A stretch of DNA of 64,000 nt from Actinospineispora eucalypti (GTDB lineage Bacteria > Actinomycetota > Actinomycetes > Mycobacteriales > Pseudonocardiaceae). This document shows positions 51,503 to 58,795 of this stretch, one piece after another (position 1 is the stretch's first letter; every line of letters starts with the position of its first letter). The translations under genes were made by a program, and so were the position numbers. The notes under the pieces were generated by a model, which made no database searches, was not told the DNA's origin, and saw only the letters and a program-made list of their open reading frames with translations. Location of the stretch: assembly GCA_014208095.1 (NCBI GenBank), contig JACHMT010000002.1, forward strand, positions 434,001-498,000, read 5' to 3'.

Positions 51503-51523
51503 TTCAATGGAACGGTGGACTCG

Positions 51524-52369
51524 ATGCAGCGCGTTGGCGTGGTTGGATGCGGTCTCATGGGCGCGGGAATCGCGGAGGTGTCCGCCCGCGCCGGTTGTGA
51601 CGTGGTGGTCGTGGAGGCCAACCAGGCCTTCGCCACGGCCGGGCGGGAACGGGTGGCCAAGTCCCTCGCCCGCGCGGAGAGCAAGGGCAAGATCACCAGT
51701 GCGGCCGAGGTGCTGGACCGGATCCGGGTGCTCACCGACCTGGAGGAGCTGGCCGACCGCGAGCTGGTGATCGAGGCCATCGCCGAGGACGAGCGGGCCA
51801 AGGTCGAGCTGTTCTCCCGGCTGGACATGATCGTCGAGTCGGACGACGCGGTGCTCTCGTCCAACACCTCGTCCATCCCGATCATGAAGCTGGCCGTGGC
51901 CACCCGGCGCCCGGCCCAGGTGCTGGGCGTGCACTTCTTCAACCCGGTGCCGGTGCTGTCGCTGGTCGAGCTGGTGCCCAGCCTGCTCACCTCGCCGAAG
52001 ACCACCGAACGGGTGCGCGCCTTCGTGCAGGACGACCTGGGCAAGCACACCATCGACTGCCAGGACCGGGCCGGGTTCATCGTGAACGCGCTGCTCATCC
52101 CGTTCGTGCTGTCGGCGATCCGGATGTTCGAGTCCGGCTTCGCCACCGCCGAGGACATCGACCAGGGGCTGGTCCGGGGTGCAGCCCACCCGCAGGGGCC
52201 GCTGGCGCTGGCCGACCTGATCGGCCTGGACACCACCAAGGCGGTGGCCGAGTCGCTGTACGAGGAGTTCAAGGAGCCGCTGTACGCGCCGCCGCCGCTG
52301 CTGGCCCGGATGGTCGACGCCGGCCTGCTCGGCCGCAAGACCGGCCGCGGTTTCTACACCTACACCTGA
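51524..52369 (+). CDS. fadB2: 3-hydroxyacyl-CoA (3-hydroxybutyryl-CoA) dehydrogenase
   Basis: A 281-residue NAD-dependent dehydrogenase. The Rossmann motif VGVVGCGLMGAGIAEVSARAG opens the protein; SSNTSSIPI, the catalytic HFFNPVPVLSLVELVP, and AGFIVNALLIPFVLSAIRM follow, with the C-terminal domain DQGLVRGAAHPQGPLALADLIGLDT. This is the third step of beta-oxidation or butyryl/PHB metabolism. ATG 51524 is preferred over 51488, which lies inside the operator. It is probably repressed by the divergent TetR and co-transcribed with the acyl-CoA dehydrogenase. Confidence 0.93.
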   Translation: MQRVGVVGCGLMGAGIAEVSARAGCDVVVVEANQAFATAGRERVAKSLARAESKGKITSAAEVLDRIRVLTDLEELADRELVIEAIAEDERAKVELFSRLDMIVESDDAVLSSNTSSIPIMKLAVATRRPAQVLGVHFFNPVPVLSLVELVPSLLTSPKTTERVRAFVQDDLGKHTIDCQDRAGFIVNALLIPFVLSAIRMFESGFATAEDIDQGLVRGAAHPQGPLALADLIGLDTTKAVAESLYEEFKEPLYAPPPLLARMVDAGLLGRKTGRGFYTYT

Positions 52370-52392
52370 ACAGCGCGGAACGCGCTCGCCGA

Positions 52393-52412
52393 GCGCGCGC
52401 CCAGTTAGGCGC
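52393..52412 (+). repeat. Small hairpin between fadB2 and acyl-CoA dehydrogenase genes
   Basis: GCGCGCC (52393-52399) and GGCGCGC (52406-52412) pair perfectly over a 6-base loop, 22 bp before the next start. It could weaken or pause read-through between the two genes. Confidence 0.4.
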
Positions 52413-52434
52413 GCGGGACAACACAGGGGACCCG

Positions 52435-53592
52435 ATGAACCAGGAGTTCGACCACTTCCGCCTGTCCGAGGACCACGAGGCCATCCGGGAAGCCGTGCGC
52501 GCGGTGGCCACCGACAAGATCGCGCCGTACGCGGCCGAGGTGGACGAAAAGGCGGAGTTCCCGCAGGCCGCCTACGACGCGCTGGTCGCGTCCGACTTCC
52601 ACGCCCCGCACGTGCCCGAGCAGTACGGCGGGGCGGGCGCGGACGCGCTGGCCACCTGCATCGTGATCGAGGAGGTGGCCAGGGCCTGCGTGTCCTCCTC
52701 GCTCATCCCGGCGGTGAACAAGCTGGGCAGCCTGCCGCTGATCCTGGGCGCCTCGGAGGAGGTCAAGGCCAAGTACCTGCCCCCGCTGGCGCGGGGCGAG
52801 GCCGGGTTCTCCTATGCGCTCTCCGAGCGGGAGGCCGGCTCGGACACCGCCTCCATGAAGTGCCGCGCGGTTGCCGACGGGGACGAGTGGGTGCTGAACG
52901 GGCACAAGGCGTGGATCACGAACGCCGGCTTCTCCGAGTACTACACGGTGCTGGCGGTGACCGACCCGGACGGCAAGCGCGGCGCGAACGTGAGCGCGTT
53001 CGTGGTGGAGCGCTCCGACCCCGGCTTCAGCTTCGGCGCCCCGGAGCGCAAGCTCGGCATCAAGGGCTCGCCCACCCGCGAGCTGCACTTCGACAACGTG
53101 CGCATCCCGGGCGACCGGATGGTGGGTGCGCCGGGGGAGGGCCTCAAGATCGCCCTGCGTACCCTGGACCACACCCGGGTGACCATCGGCGCGCAGGCGG
53201 TCGGCGTGGCCCAGGGCGCACTGGACGCGGCGGTCGAGTACGTCAAGGAGCGCAAGCAGTTCGGCAAGGCCATCGCCGAGTTCCAGGGCATGCAGTTCAT
53301 GCTGGCCGACATGGCGATGGCCGTGGAGACGGCCCGACAGATGGTCTACCTGGCCGCCGCGAAGTCCGAGCGCGGGGACGCCGACCTGCCGTTCTTCGGC
53401 GCCGCCGCCAAGTGCTACGCCTCCGACGTGGCGATGAAGGTGACCACGGACGCGGTGCAGGCGCTGGGCGGTGCCGGGTACACCAGGGATTTCCCGGTGG
53501 AGCGGATGATGCGGGACGCCAAGATCACCCAGATTTACGAAGGCACCAACCAGGTACAGCGCCTGGTGGTGGCCCGGCACCTGCTCAAGTAG
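52435..53592 (+). CDS. Acyl-CoA dehydrogenase (FadE25-like)
   Basis: A 385-residue typical acyl-CoA dehydrogenase: YALSEREAGSDTASMKCRA, LNGHKAWITNAGFSEYYTVLAV, RKLGIKGSPTRELHFDNVRIP, KERKQFGKAIAEFQGMQFMLADM, and catalytic Glu in IYEGTNQVQRLVVARHLLK. It resembles the highly conserved FadE25-type enzyme of actinobacteria, which acts on short/medium acyl-CoA. It follows fadB2 after 66 bp. Directly beyond its stop begin gene fragments and low-GC DNA. Confidence 0.94.
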   Translation: MNQEFDHFRLSEDHEAIREAVRAVATDKIAPYAAEVDEKAEFPQAAYDALVASDFHAPHVPEQYGGAGADALATCIVIEEVARACVSSSLIPAVNKLGSLPLILGASEEVKAKYLPPLARGEAGFSYALSEREAGSDTASMKCRAVADGDEWVLNGHKAWITNAGFSEYYTVLAVTDPDGKRGANVSAFVVERSDPGFSFGAPERKLGIKGSPTRELHFDNVRIPGDRMVGAPGEGLKIALRTLDHTRVTIGAQAVGVAQGALDAAVEYVKERKQFGKAIAEFQGMQFMLADMAMAVETARQMVYLAAAKSERGDADLPFFGAAAKCYASDVAMKVTTDAVQALGGAGYTRDFPVERMMRDAKITQIYEGTNQVQRLVVARHLLK

Positions 53593-53593
53593 C

Positions 53594-53686
53594 TCACACC
53601 TGGTCGCTCAGCTCGGCCAGCCCCCGGCGCAACACCCCGCGCAGCTCCTCGGGCTCGACCACGTGCAGCAGCCGCCGGAGGTTGCC
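53594..53686 (-). pseudogene. 3' fragment of an unidentified gene
   Basis: The reverse strand reads NLRRLLHVVEPEELRGVLRRGLAELSDQV and stop, ending 2 bp from the fadE stop, in host-like high-GC codons. No upstream portion exists: the frame breaks at about 53686, where composition begins to change. It looks like the cut end of a native gene at the left edge of the acquired patch. Confidence 0.45.
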
Positions 53687-53698
53687 ACATAGGCGACG

Positions 53699-53839
53699 CC
53701 GGGGAACGGACCCGCTACCCACGCCGCCCAGGTGCGTGAGCTGCTGGCCGCGGTGTGCGCCGTTGAGTCGGCAGGTGAGGCTTCTCTCGCCGGTTTGGAA
53801 CTGTTGATATTGCAGGCTCGACCCTTGATGGCACGCTGA
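53699..53839 (+). pseudogene. Possible coding fragment next to the left island edge
   Basis: One frame gives THAAQVRELLAAVCAVESAG, then EASLAGLELLILQARPLMAR and a stop, with no start codon in a suitable place. It may be the C-terminus of a second disrupted gene. The family was not recognised, and chance openness of the frame is possible. Confidence 0.25.
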
Positions 53840-53851
53840 TTTCCGTGCGCG

Positions 53852-54256
53852 TTATCGAGGCTGAAACCACCAGCGCAATGCCAGCCAGCAAAATAGTGCG
53901 AACCCGATGCTGGAGTAGGCGAGGTTGATTGCGACCGAGGTAGTTGGGTCGAAGCCCAGAGCCTGTAGCTGTTTCTCCTTGAACTCAGCGATCCCGTGGG
54001 TTAGCTCCCAGATGGTCCCGATAATGGCAGCGAGCTGGCCGGCCAGAACCACGAAGCAGACAGCGACGACCCAGCGCACCTCCCGGGCGACCAGTACCGC
54101 CGCGGCCGCAAGCACTACGGCGACAGCGATGAAGGCCACCGCGTCACTTTCCTGTAGGTGCGAGAACGCGGCCGTCGCTCCGATCAATGCCAGGGCGACG
54201 CCGGCAACCATTAGCAGCACAACGCCGATCTTCAGGGGTCGATGGAACACAGACAC
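53852..54256 (-). CDS. Small four-helix membrane protein
   Basis: From GTG 54256 the product has 134 residues with four hydrophobic helices: KIGVVLLMVAGVALALIGATAAF, AVAFIAVAVVLAAAAVLVA, VVAVCFVVLAGQLAAIIGTIW and INLAYSSIGFALFCWLALRWW. A soluble loop with TPTT-like polar residues lies before the last helix (KEKQLQALGFDPTTSVA). No family was recognised. An ATG at 54358 is in frame but gives a Cys/Arg-rich, non-membrane N-terminus that looks spurious. Base composition is lower in GC than in neighbouring genes. Confidence 0.65.
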   Translation of the reverse strand: MSVFHRPLKIGVVLLMVAGVALALIGATAAFSHLQESDAVAFIAVAVVLAAAAVLVAREVRWVVAVCFVVLAGQLAAIIGTIWELTHGIAEFKEKQLQALGFDPTTSVAINLAYSSIGFALFCWLALRWWFQPR

Positions 54257-54376
54257 GTGAGTGATCTTATGAGGTGCGTCTACTCGCAAAGAGGGCCTAC
54301 ACCGTGAGCATGACCCCAGCGCGGACATCCCCACAGTGGAGGACGCCGTGATCTTCATTCTCAGAGTCGGGCAACC

Positions 54377-54571
54377 TCAGGGGGCCGCTGGTTCGTCGAT
54401 GGTTCGCCAGGCGGTGAGCGCGAGTGTCAGTTCGTAGTGGTCCTGGTGGTCGCCGGGGGTCCGCCAGGTGATCGCCTCGATCAACCGCTCGTGGGGTCAA
54501 CCAGCCCCACTGCGGTGAACGAACCGGATTTGTGCCTCATCGCCGAGCGCGGTGTCTCTGGTGGTGTTCAT
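54377..54571 (-). pseudogene. Frameshifted or deleted small gene
   Basis: On the reverse strand an ATG at 54571 with GGGAGG upstream gives NTTRDTALGDEAQIRFVHR and soon a stop. In another frame RLIEAITWRTPGDHQDHYEL, then TLALTAWRTIDEPAAP and a stop follow at once. Both parts read like protein, so one gene with an internal frameshift or deletion is likely. Family unknown. Confidence 0.4.
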
Positions 54572-54744
54572 CCGGAGAACCTCCCCGTGCAGGGCCGTAG
54601 CTTGAAGCGAGGCCGGAACGCACGTTCGATATAACAACGAGTCCGGCACGCCCCCGCAATCGAGCGACCGGGTGCGACTGCGGACGATAGTTGTCACTTG
54701 CAGACCATCTCTGTCACCAAGATCGGCAAGTCGGTCGACGGGGT

Positions 54745-54936
54745 TCAGCATACGAGGCAAGGAGGGTAAGGAACACCTGGGCCTTGCGAACCGTGAAGCT
54801 CGTGCGGTGTCGGCGATGCGATGACCGAGCCTTGAGATCCTGGTCCGGCCACGGTGACACCCGCGCCGAGGAGGACTGTGGCGGAGACGGCCAGCGCGGC
54901 AAGTAGTTGCCCGATCGTGTACCTCGTCGTGAGCAT
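54745..54936 (-). CDS. Small exported peptide ending in CLVC
   Basis: A 63-residue product with GGAGAGG 4 bp before its ATG. Residues 1-30 form an export signal: TTRY, then IGQLLAALAVSATVLLGAGVTVAG with an Ala-x-Gly-type cut site. The predicted mature peptide is about 33 residues, rich in Gly, Ser and Pro, and ends PYPPCLVC, a C-terminal CxxC. It may be a secreted signal, toxin-like or adhesive peptide; no family was recognised. It stands alone in the low-GC patch. Confidence 0.6.
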   Translation of the reverse strand: MLTTRYTIGQLLAALAVSATVLLGAGVTVAGPGSQGSVIASPTPHELHGSQGPGVPYPPCLVC

Positions 54937-55088
54937 GATCGCCTCTCCATGTCGGACGGAGCGACCCGAATGGGTGCCGTCGCAATAGGATCACCGACGC
55001 CTTCTGTCTCACAAGCCCCACAGGCAACACTTACACGCCTGGCCTATCGGTCGGCGAGCTGATCCACCTGGAGTTCCTCACCGGGACG

Positions 55089-55718
55089 ATGACCCAATCC
55101 GCGCTGGACTGCCGGACAGTTGTCACCGGATCGACGAGCGGCTGCTGGGACCAGGTGGGGCGAGGCACAGGCGAGAACGTCGCGGCGCTGGTGACATTCG
55201 GTGCGACCGTCGTACAAACCGGTGGCGTGTCCGCGGCGACAGACGTCATCCAGGTCGCGACCGGCGTAGTAGGGGTGCTGGTCTCATTCTTGGCCTTGCG
55301 TGAAGCGCGGTTGGCACGCCCAAGTCGGTCGAGACAGGCGCCCACCCCTGGTCCTGTGGCGGCCCCCGCCCGGGAGGCGTCACGTCGCATTTTGCCTCCG
55401 AAGGTTGTCCCGAAGCCCTCAACGGTGACCCCGGCGACAGCGCACCCGGTGCCCGCGGGCAGCCGACCCCGAGGATTCGCCAGTATGCCGGTGGCGCCGC
55501 CGGTGCCCTCTATGTGGCCGCGCGCGCTCACCTTCAACAGCCCCATCGCGCAGGCTGCGGTGTCAACGGTCCTGCTACTGGTCGTGAGCGCCATCTGGCT
55601 CGTACGCCGGACCCGCAAGGCGTGGGCGCCCTCCGAGTCCTTCTTCGGCCTGGTCGCGCCTGTCGTCACACGACCGGTGAGACTACGGGCGATACCTAAC
55701 ACAAGCCGTCGCTTTTGA
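55089..55718 (+). CDS. Hypothetical protein with two membrane segments
   Basis: A 209-residue frame. One hydrophobic segment near residues 48-70 (SAATDVIQVATGVVGVLVSFLAL) precedes a long Pro/Ala/Arg-rich stretch, and another (AQAAVSTVLLLVVSAIWLV) precedes a basic tail. This would suit a small membrane-anchored protein with an extended linker. The start is uncertain: no good ribosome-binding site is seen. The frame stays open for several codons upstream without a start, so it could be a truncated gene. The opposite-strand frame is not protein-like. Confidence 0.4.
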   Translation: MTQSALDCRTVVTGSTSGCWDQVGRGTGENVAALVTFGATVVQTGGVSAATDVIQVATGVVGVLVSFLALREARLARPSRSRQAPTPGPVAAPAREASRRILPPKVVPKPSTVTPATAHPVPAGSRPRGFASMPVAPPVPSMWPRALTFNSPIAQAAVSTVLLLVVSAIWLVRRTRKAWAPSESFFGLVAPVVTRPVRLRAIPNTSRRF

Positions 55719-55926
55719 CCCGCTGCACGAACCGGTTATCGGCACCTCATCAAGCTTTTGATCAAGCTTGGCCGGCGCGACGCCGCGATACAGCGATACA
55801 AAACGCTCGAACGAGGACTCGGTATCGCGGGAGGAACCACGCCGGGGGCTGACAGGGCCATGCGGTCGGTGGCGGTCGGACACGCCCATAACGTGCCGCC
55901 CCCGGGGGAACCCGGCCGCATAGGGC

Positions 55927-56250
55927 CTATGCACGACAAGCAGGCTGCCACTCGTCGTTGTCCGGGTCCTCCGGATCCCAAGTCAGGGGCTCGTGCTCGC
56001 TGAACAGGTAGAACCGCCCAATTATCCGGCGATCTGGAGCAACGATCTTTGCCTCAGCACTCAACCCTGTGGGTCCCCCCAGCCAACGGCCATGGTCCCG
56101 GCGTCGTTCTTCCAACTCGACTTTGGCGCGCTCAGTCGCCTCGCCTGCATCCGCGCACAAGAACGTCGCTCGGCCTGTGCGGTTGTCGTCCTTGTCGACG
56201 AAGTACACAACCGCACGCCACGGCCGCGGTGTTTCAGGAGGTTCAGCCAT
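55927..56250 (-). CDS. Small acidic hypothetical protein
   Basis: From ATG 56250 (AGGGG just upstream) the product has 107 residues: RPWRAVVYFVDKDDNRTGRATFLCADAGEATERAKVELEERRRDHGRWLGG, then KIVAPDRRIIGRFYLF and an acidic tail EPLTWDPEDPDNDEW. Alternating beta-strand and helix and a strongly acidic C-terminus suggest a small globular protein. The family was not recognised. A longer in-frame start at 56382 adds 44 residues that look less natural. It is divergent from the SLOG-like gene with a 308-bp spacer. Confidence 0.65.
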   Translation of the reverse strand: MAEPPETPRPWRAVVYFVDKDDNRTGRATFLCADAGEATERAKVELEERRRDHGRWLGGPTGLSAEAKIVAPDRRIIGRFYLFSEHEPLTWDPEDPDNDEWQPACRA

Positions 56251-56558
56251 CGTCACCCCTGTGCCAGCGGCGACGAAACGTACGGGCTCGAACTCTTCAC
56301 CAGCAACGGAGCCTTGATCTTGTTCACTCCCATCAGCCACGGTGCGCCTCCCGGAGAGTCTGATTTCCCCGACGGGTGGCAAGAAAATGCCGCAGGTCCG
56401 TTATGGCGTTGTCGTGCGCCCACCGGAGCCGCCAGCGCATCCGACGCCGCCACCTCTTGTCCGTCGGTGCTACGCGAAGCGCCAGGTCACGGGCGCTACG
56501 GGTCGTGTTCACGGACTCATGGAATCCTGATCATGGTGGAGGCGGTAGATGACATCCG
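56251..56558. other. Intergenic spacer between divergent genes
   Basis: About 300 bp of intermediate GC between the small acidic protein gene and the SLOG-like gene. Frames are open on both strands but none has a convincing start, ribosome-binding site or protein-like composition. It probably contains the two promoters; no clear palindrome was seen. Confidence 0.4.
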
Positions 56559-57047
56559 ATGACATGGACGGAGGCGGACAGCGCAGTGGAACACGGGATC
56601 ACGATCACCGGATCGCGTTCGACCGAGCATCGGTCGGCCGAGTTCTACGGTCGAATCTTCGAGGCCTATTTGGAGCCGTTCGCGCAGCAGAACGCACACT
56701 TTCATATCGGTGGGGCACTGGGGATAGACACTCTTACCCTGAACTGGCTAGCGAACAACACCCCCTCGGCCATCACCATTGCCGTACCGTGCAGCGTGAA
56801 CGACCAGCCACACGAGGCGGCGGATGCCATCAGGTCTTGGGCACGGGCGGGTCGCTTGGCGGATATCGTCGAACTCAACGCGCCAGCACTTGGGACGCCG
56901 GCCTATCATGTCCGTAATCGTTGGATGGTGGACCGCACTCAGTTCGTTATTGGTTTCCCGCGTAACGACGATCCCGGGAGCGGCACATGGTACACTCTCG
57001 GCTACGCAGCTGAGCAAAGAAAGCCTCGTATGATTGTGCCAATCTAG
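56559..57047 (+). CDS. SLOG-like (DprA/YpsA-type) nucleotide-binding protein
   Basis: A 162-residue Rossmann-type protein. It starts GITITGSRSTEHRSAEFY, where GSR is the usual phosphate loop after strand one. Next HIGGALGIDTLTLNWLA matches the GGAxGID signature, then ITIAVPC and NRWMVDRTQFVIGFPRNDDPGSGTWYTLGYAAEQRKPRMIVPI, the closing strand set. SLOG proteins bind nucleotides or nucleotide-derived signals and often act in conflict or stress systems. A GTG at 56586 with GGAGG upstream is an alternative start. An XRE-TPR regulator follows 26 bp later. Codon use is less GC-biased than the flanks. Confidence 0.72.
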   Translation: MTWTEADSAVEHGITITGSRSTEHRSAEFYGRIFEAYLEPFAQQNAHFHIGGALGIDTLTLNWLANNTPSAITIAVPCSVNDQPHEAADAIRSWARAGRLADIVELNAPALGTPAYHVRNRWMVDRTQFVIGFPRNDDPGSGTWYTLGYAAEQRKPRMIVPI

Positions 57048-57073
57048 CCCACCTCACCTGATGGACTCTCGAT

Positions 57074-58426
57074 ATGAGTGGACGCAATCGCAGCGTCGGT
57101 GCCGAGGTATTGCGGCGACTTCGAGAAGCACGGGGTTGGTCTTGGGCTGACATGGCCCGCGCGATTCGAGATCTTGCAGGAGAACTCGGCATGTCGTCGC
57201 TGGCCGGCGTTCAAGTCGCTAGCCTCAAACGAAATATCGCACGCTGGGAGAGCGCCGGTGTCAACGGAAGCATGGGTGAGCGGAATCAGCTATTGCTCGC
57301 ACACCTTTACGCCCGGACGCCCGCGGGTGAGATCTCAATCGGTGGAGGCTCTGACTTTGAAGCCTTGCTTTCGGCCTTGCACCATTTTGGCATTGATGAA
57401 GACCGTCTGCGTGAGCTTCAAGCCGCAGTCGCGGAGAACGCAGCCCGTCAATACGGCGGGCTCTCTGCGTTCTCAAGGAACGGCTACTCGCCTGACCTCG
57501 CGCGTGCGCTGCACGACCCCAGTAAACTGAGCCACGGCACGCTCGTAGAACTGCGCGAAGTAGTAACAGATGTAAATAATCGAGTGGGCACCGTTCCGTT
57601 TGTGCGGCTTCAACTACAGCTTGCGCCGACGGTCGACTCCTGCCGTCGTCTCATCGCCGCGACGGACACCCCGGGGTCTTTGCGAGAAGACCTACTAGTC
57701 GTCGCCTCGGATGCATTCACGCTTGCAGGTCGGCTTGCGTTTGAAACGCGGGATGATGACGCGTCATCTCAGTTGTATGGTGCCGCAACTGATGCGGCGA
57801 GCAAGGTTACTGACTCGCGGCACTTAGCAGCGGTGTACACGAGTCACGCGATGGTAACTCACTACATTTCAGGAGTTCCCAACTCCGCTCGCGAGATCGC
57901 GCATGCGGCAGTAAAAGCCGCCGAAGTCGGCTCAAGCATCAGCGTTCGGGCGCGCGCTTTGGCTGTGCAAGCCGAGATGTCCGCGCGCGCCGGACTCCAT
58001 CGAGAAACCGAGGTAGCGCTGCTGAGGGCTTGGAAGACTGTGGACCGCGACACGGTCGACGATCCAAGCGGCGACTTCAACCATGACCGTCTGAACGGAT
58101 TTGAAGGAGTCTGCCAGCTTCACATCGGACGCGCCGAGGTGGCTAGCGAGAGAATCGAGCGGTGCATCACGAGCCTTCAAGACCCACGGAGCAAGGTCCA
58201 GCTCGGAATCAACACGACAGATCTAGCAATCGCCAGGCAACGGTTGGGAGACCCGCGTGCCTCGGTAGCGCTCCTACATGAGTCCGTGGATATCGCCGCC
58301 GGCACAGGTGGTCGCGTGGCGTCGCAACGTATTCGGCAAGCACGCCTAGAGCTACGTAAGTGGCGTACGGAGTCGTTCGTGGCGGACTTGGATGACCACA
58401 TCCATGCGACTTTGCTTGCGAGATGA
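57074..58426 (+). CDS. XRE-family regulator with TPR-like C-terminal domain
   Basis: A 450-residue protein. The N-terminal helix-turn-helix (VLRRLREARGWSWADMARAIRDLAG, then SLKRNIARWESAGVNGSM) is that of actinobacterial XRE regulators that often begin by testing a WExG-type motif. From about residue 150 on it is all helical, with TPR-like pairs (LYGAATDAASKVTDSRHLAAVYTSHA, ALAVQAEMSARAGLHRETEVALLRAWK). Such proteins sense peptides or small signals. It is adjacent to the SLOG-like gene and likely forms a unit with it. GC is clearly below the window average. Confidence 0.85.
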   Translation: MSGRNRSVGAEVLRRLREARGWSWADMARAIRDLAGELGMSSLAGVQVASLKRNIARWESAGVNGSMGERNQLLLAHLYARTPAGEISIGGGSDFEALLSALHHFGIDEDRLRELQAAVAENAARQYGGLSAFSRNGYSPDLARALHDPSKLSHGTLVELREVVTDVNNRVGTVPFVRLQLQLAPTVDSCRRLIAATDTPGSLREDLLVVASDAFTLAGRLAFETRDDDASSQLYGAATDAASKVTDSRHLAAVYTSHAMVTHYISGVPNSAREIAHAAVKAAEVGSSISVRARALAVQAEMSARAGLHRETEVALLRAWKTVDRDTVDDPSGDFNHDRLNGFEGVCQLHIGRAEVASERIERCITSLQDPRSKVQLGINTTDLAIARQRLGDPRASVALLHESVDIAAGTGGRVASQRIRQARLELRKWRTESFVADLDDHIHATLLAR

Positions 58427-58577
58427 CCGGGGGAACCGATTCCAGCCGGTCGGAGTGGTGTTGCGGGTCCATCGGCGATGAGCTGGTCAACGACCTGTGC
58501 CAGTAGCGAATCGCTCAGTGCACAGATGGTGATCGTGCCCGCTTTGCGAAGCTGTGACTAGCCGTCACGGCGAGGGG

Positions 58578-58640
58578 TCCAAGATCTTTGTAACTCTGTA
58601 CTTAGTAACAAGATCAAATCCCCATGGCGTGAATGTCGTG
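58578..58640. repeat. Element D: imperfect palindrome and decayed copy of element C
   Basis: GATCTT at 58583 and AAGATC ending 58615 are the ends of a 33-bp imperfect palindrome. Immediately after, 58620-58640 matches 29002-29022 of element C at 20 of 21 bases (CCCCATGGCGTG, then one change, ATGTCGTG). The left half of C is absent. The remaining gap 58427-58795 shows no gene. Confidence 0.65.
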
Positions 58641-58795
58641 CAATCAGAGTGACAGCTGAGAGCCGAGCGACACCCGGAGAAACGCTGGCCACGCCAATTG
58701 GGTGGCGCCCCTACCTCACCGCCACGGGCCAGTCGACGCCACGGAAGACCGGCCACGCCGCGCCGCCCAAGCCGTCTTGGAATCGGCACCGCACC

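Noticed and set aside
51488..51523. Earlier ATG for the 3-hydroxyacyl-CoA dehydrogenase
   Set aside because: It would lie within the second operator copy; family alignment begins at the Rossmann motif after 51524.
55031..55702. 223-codon minus-strand frame
   Set aside because: Thr/Ser/Arg-rich without secondary structure signs; the opposite frame has two plausible membrane helices.
55683..55934. Short minus-strand frame of 83 codons
   Set aside because: No ribosome-binding site, composition unlike protein; the stretch contains only a short CAAGCTT/AAGCTTG inverted repeat.
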